From positions 20,501,419 through 20,565,418 of the forward strand of contig CM055198.1 in the NCBI GenBank assembly GCA_029224185.1: 64,000 nt of DNA, given 5' to 3'. The notes under the pieces are model-generated. The model was not told where the DNA came from and made no database searches. It saw nothing but the letters and a program-made list of their open reading frames with translations. The stretch comes from Karalla daura. Taxonomy: Eukaryota; Chordata; Actinopteri; Chaetodontiformes; Leiognathidae. A program made the translations under genes and the position numbers. Every line of letters begins with the position of its first letter. Position 1 is the stretch's first letter. Positions 61,835 through 64,000 of the stretch are shown here, in pieces.

Positions 61835-62029
61835 CATACTCTAGGCCTGCTTTGCTTATTCAGAGAAGAGAAGGGCAGCTCGGCCTAGGTCCATCTATAA
61901 TTCATACGCCGGAAAGCATCGACTTCAGTGTTCAGGGATGTAGCAGTGCTCAGCAGTCAGAAGACATCACTGTCACATCCGTGCCGAACACGCAGTGAAT
62001 ATTAAGATGTATTAAGGTTACAGCCGCCT

Positions 62030-62320
62030 GTCGTGTCCGCAGCACCAGAGGCCTATTAGATGGCGGAAGTTACACGTGGTCAATTCCTCCCCAGGACAGT
62101 GATTCTTCACCAGAGGGAAGGAAGGAAGGAAGAGCGGTGGCAATTTTGCATCTCCGATTGACGTAAACGTGCATGTTCTTTTGGATTGTGGGACCAGAGA
62201 CCGGAGAAACCCCACCTCCCCCCCGGGCAGACACAGGGAAATCATGCAAATTCCACTCGAACTGGCTCCCTCGGTCCCACCGGGATCCAGATTGGCGACC
62301 TTCTAGCCGAGCCACTTGTC
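62030..62320 (-). mobile_element. Dispersed repeat, copy 13
   Basis: 'gtggtcaattcctccc', a GGAA-rich insertion (about 62115-62131), 'cgtgcatgttcttttggattgtggg', 'ccggagaaaccccacc', 'aaatcatgcaaattccactc' and a head with 'gggatccagattggcgacc'. A 10-bp inverted repeat spans its head-side end (62312-62321 with 62340-62349). Confidence 0.65.
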
Positions 62321-62349
62321 TGCTGGTCGGAAAACCGGTAGACAAGTGG

Positions 62350-64000
62350 TTTTTACGTTTACTAACCTAAAAATGTTGGAGATGGTAGTGAAGTCGCTAA
62401 AAGGTTTAAAAGGGTTGTTAAAGGTAATTGATAATCAATTGAAATAACTGGATGAATGGATTGGTGAATAATTTAAATGATTCCCGAAAGGTAATGGAAG
62501 AACAGCAGCAATAACAAATAGGTGGAACTGATTAGTAATTAGTTACAATAAGTAGCTTTAAGTGATGGATTAATGATTGGAATGCAAAATTAAATCAATA
62601 CGAGCTGTTTTACTTGGAAATACAAAAGCTAAATGAAGCCTGTCGTAATGTCTGATGCAGTTAATTCAAAGTGATGCATAAATAAAAGACAAACGTCCTC
62701 ACTGGGGTCGATTGAGTGAAGGGTCGGACCAGACACAGTCGCAGTCACAGTCGCTCTGGGTTTATTCACTTCCAACCAAACCGGATCGTCCCACGCGCCT
62801 GTCAAGGGCAAAGATTGGGAACCGGGCCAGCACAGTAAGCCTGCGTCTGAGCGTCTGTTTGTGCAACTGGGAGGGCTGGTTTTCCCTCAGTCTGTGCAAA
62901 CACAATCAGTGGGAGAGCTCCACAAAGTCAGAGAGAGAGAGAGAGAGAAAGTGAGAGAGAAAGAGAAAAGTCGACAGGCTGGAGATTCAAATTCCCTCAC
63001 AAGTGCGGATCTGGACATGGAGTCAGGGTCTATTTGCGCGTATCGAACGTCCGGTTTGTTATTAGCGTCAGGGATCAATCTGTCAGAGACGTGCCACTGA
63101 CGTCACCTGTCTGTCTCTCGAAAGTGAAACCGACAAGACGAGGGCACACAAGCGGAGTTGCATCAGTGCGGATGTGAAAGTGAAAGCCGGGGGTGAGAGG
63201 CTGAGGCGAGCAGAGACCAGCCAGGCCGTCCAGAGTGGCACAGGCAGCGTGCTTTGTGACAAGACGGAAAATAATGATAAACAGGGGGAAAGAGAAAGAA
63301 TGTGAACAGGTCGGGCGGGACTAGTTTACGGCCTAGCAATATGTTTGTCTACCTGAGAAAGCACCCAGAATGCTCCGAGAACTTCACGCGGTTTTACGTC
63401 GACCGTCTCTGAGGCTGATTGACATAGAAAGAGAGTCGTCAGAAGCTGGAGTCGGGACATTGCTAAATATAGCAGCTTTTCGTTTTCACTCGAAGGGAAA
63501 TAATGTGTAATTTCTTACCTTTTGGTCTTGATTACCTAACCTGCGTTTTCCCTCCTGTAGGCGTCTGGGGACGAAATTTTCACAGGGAATTTTAAAGGTT
63601 CCTGCGAAAAGGCTAATTCTGATTGTTGAGGTGTGAGGCAGAATGGCCCAGGTTGCTCCAGTCTGTGGTTTACACATTGACGACGCGAACCTCGGCCAGG
63701 CCAAATCTTAACCCGGTCACCGAGGTTATCCACTGTTTGTCCGTGTAAAACACTGTCAGCTTGTTTGTGTCCAACAGCGGCGAGGAGCCGGAATCCCCCA
63801 GCTTCTCAATGTGGGTGTCCCGAGTAACCATGACTTCAAAGAAAATGTGATTTTCCCTTCTGTTTAAAAGGGGACATAGTGTGCATGTTTTTTTGCTTAC
63901 TGTCGTTACAATTTCAACACCTACAGAGTAGTTCTGTATCATTTTTTTAAACTCCAAATGTCAAATCCGGATTTCGAGAAAAAAAAATATGGATTTCATC
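62350..64000 (+). other. schip1: Intron (right part), to window end
   Basis: AT-rich to mixed unique sequence with a GA run near 62930-62950. No exon recognised: an acceptor-like 'ccctcctgtag' at about 63560 is followed by a frame with no resemblance to the expected C-terminal coiled coil. Confidence 0.6.

Larger units (their letters stand above)
60774..62029 (+). other. schip1: Intron (left part)
   Basis: Begins the intron after the VADL exon. It contains a 20-C homopolymer (61646-61665) and a CA run (61794-61831). No exon encoding the C-terminal coiled coil was found. Confidence 0.7.

Noticed and set aside
63540..63620. Acceptor-like 'ccctcctgtag' as the start of the missing C-terminal exon
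   Set aside because: The following frames hit stops quickly and do not resemble the expected leucine-zipper region.

Overview
The window is non-coding-rich vertebrate genomic DNA, almost certainly from a ray-finned (probably spiny-rayed teleost) fish. The reasons are very dense CA/TG microsatellites, one diverged tRNA-like dispersed repeat of a kind common in teleosts, and a spliced gene with GT-AG introns whose protein matches vertebrate SCHIP1. I see no prokaryotic gene, CRISPR array, rRNA or functional tRNA gene.

The one gene I can identify is schip1 (schwannomin-interacting protein 1; in vertebrates also the 3' part of the IQCJ-SCHIP1 transcript), on the + strand from about 28.1 kb to beyond the right edge. 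Four internal coding exons are clear: 31554-32342 (263 codons), 57848-57966, 59569-59686 and 60576-60773. Their intron phases join correctly (0, 2, 0) and all have canonical splice sites. The C-terminal coiled-coil exon(s) and the 3' UTR lie past 64000. Three candidate alternative first coding exons all end in phase 0. One at about 28.1-28.8 kb (MMT...) feeds the long 263-codon exon. One at 44242-44271 (MVHQENCSYQ) and one at 51859-51960 (34 codons, acidic) would skip the long exon and splice directly into the 57848 exon. The first reading is the least certain.

Layout: 1-28.1 kb is gene-free as far as I can see. It could be an intron of a longer iqcj-schip1 transcript or intergenic DNA, but I found no IQCJ exon. 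It holds a near-perfect 33-bp-stem hairpin at 2709-2788, a microsatellite cluster at 8.4-9.2 kb, a GC-rich block at 9.9-10.3 kb, dispersed repeat copies and several AT-rich stretches that look like candidate conserved non-coding sequence. 28.1-32.3 kb holds the putative long-isoform promoter/first exon and the long coding exon. 32.3-57.8 kb is a 25.5-kb intron that contains the two internal first exons and many repeats. 57.8-60.8 kb carries three compact, highly conserved coding exons. 60.8-64 kb is intron.

SCHIP1 is known as a cytoplasmic, coiled-coil partner of merlin/schwannomin (NF2). Its IQCJ-fused form associates with ankyrin-G at axon initial segments and nodes of Ranvier. The layout here suggests that one conserved C-terminal body is given different N-termini by different promoters. 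Most other ATG-initiated open frames in the window are low-complexity translations of microsatellites and are not annotated.
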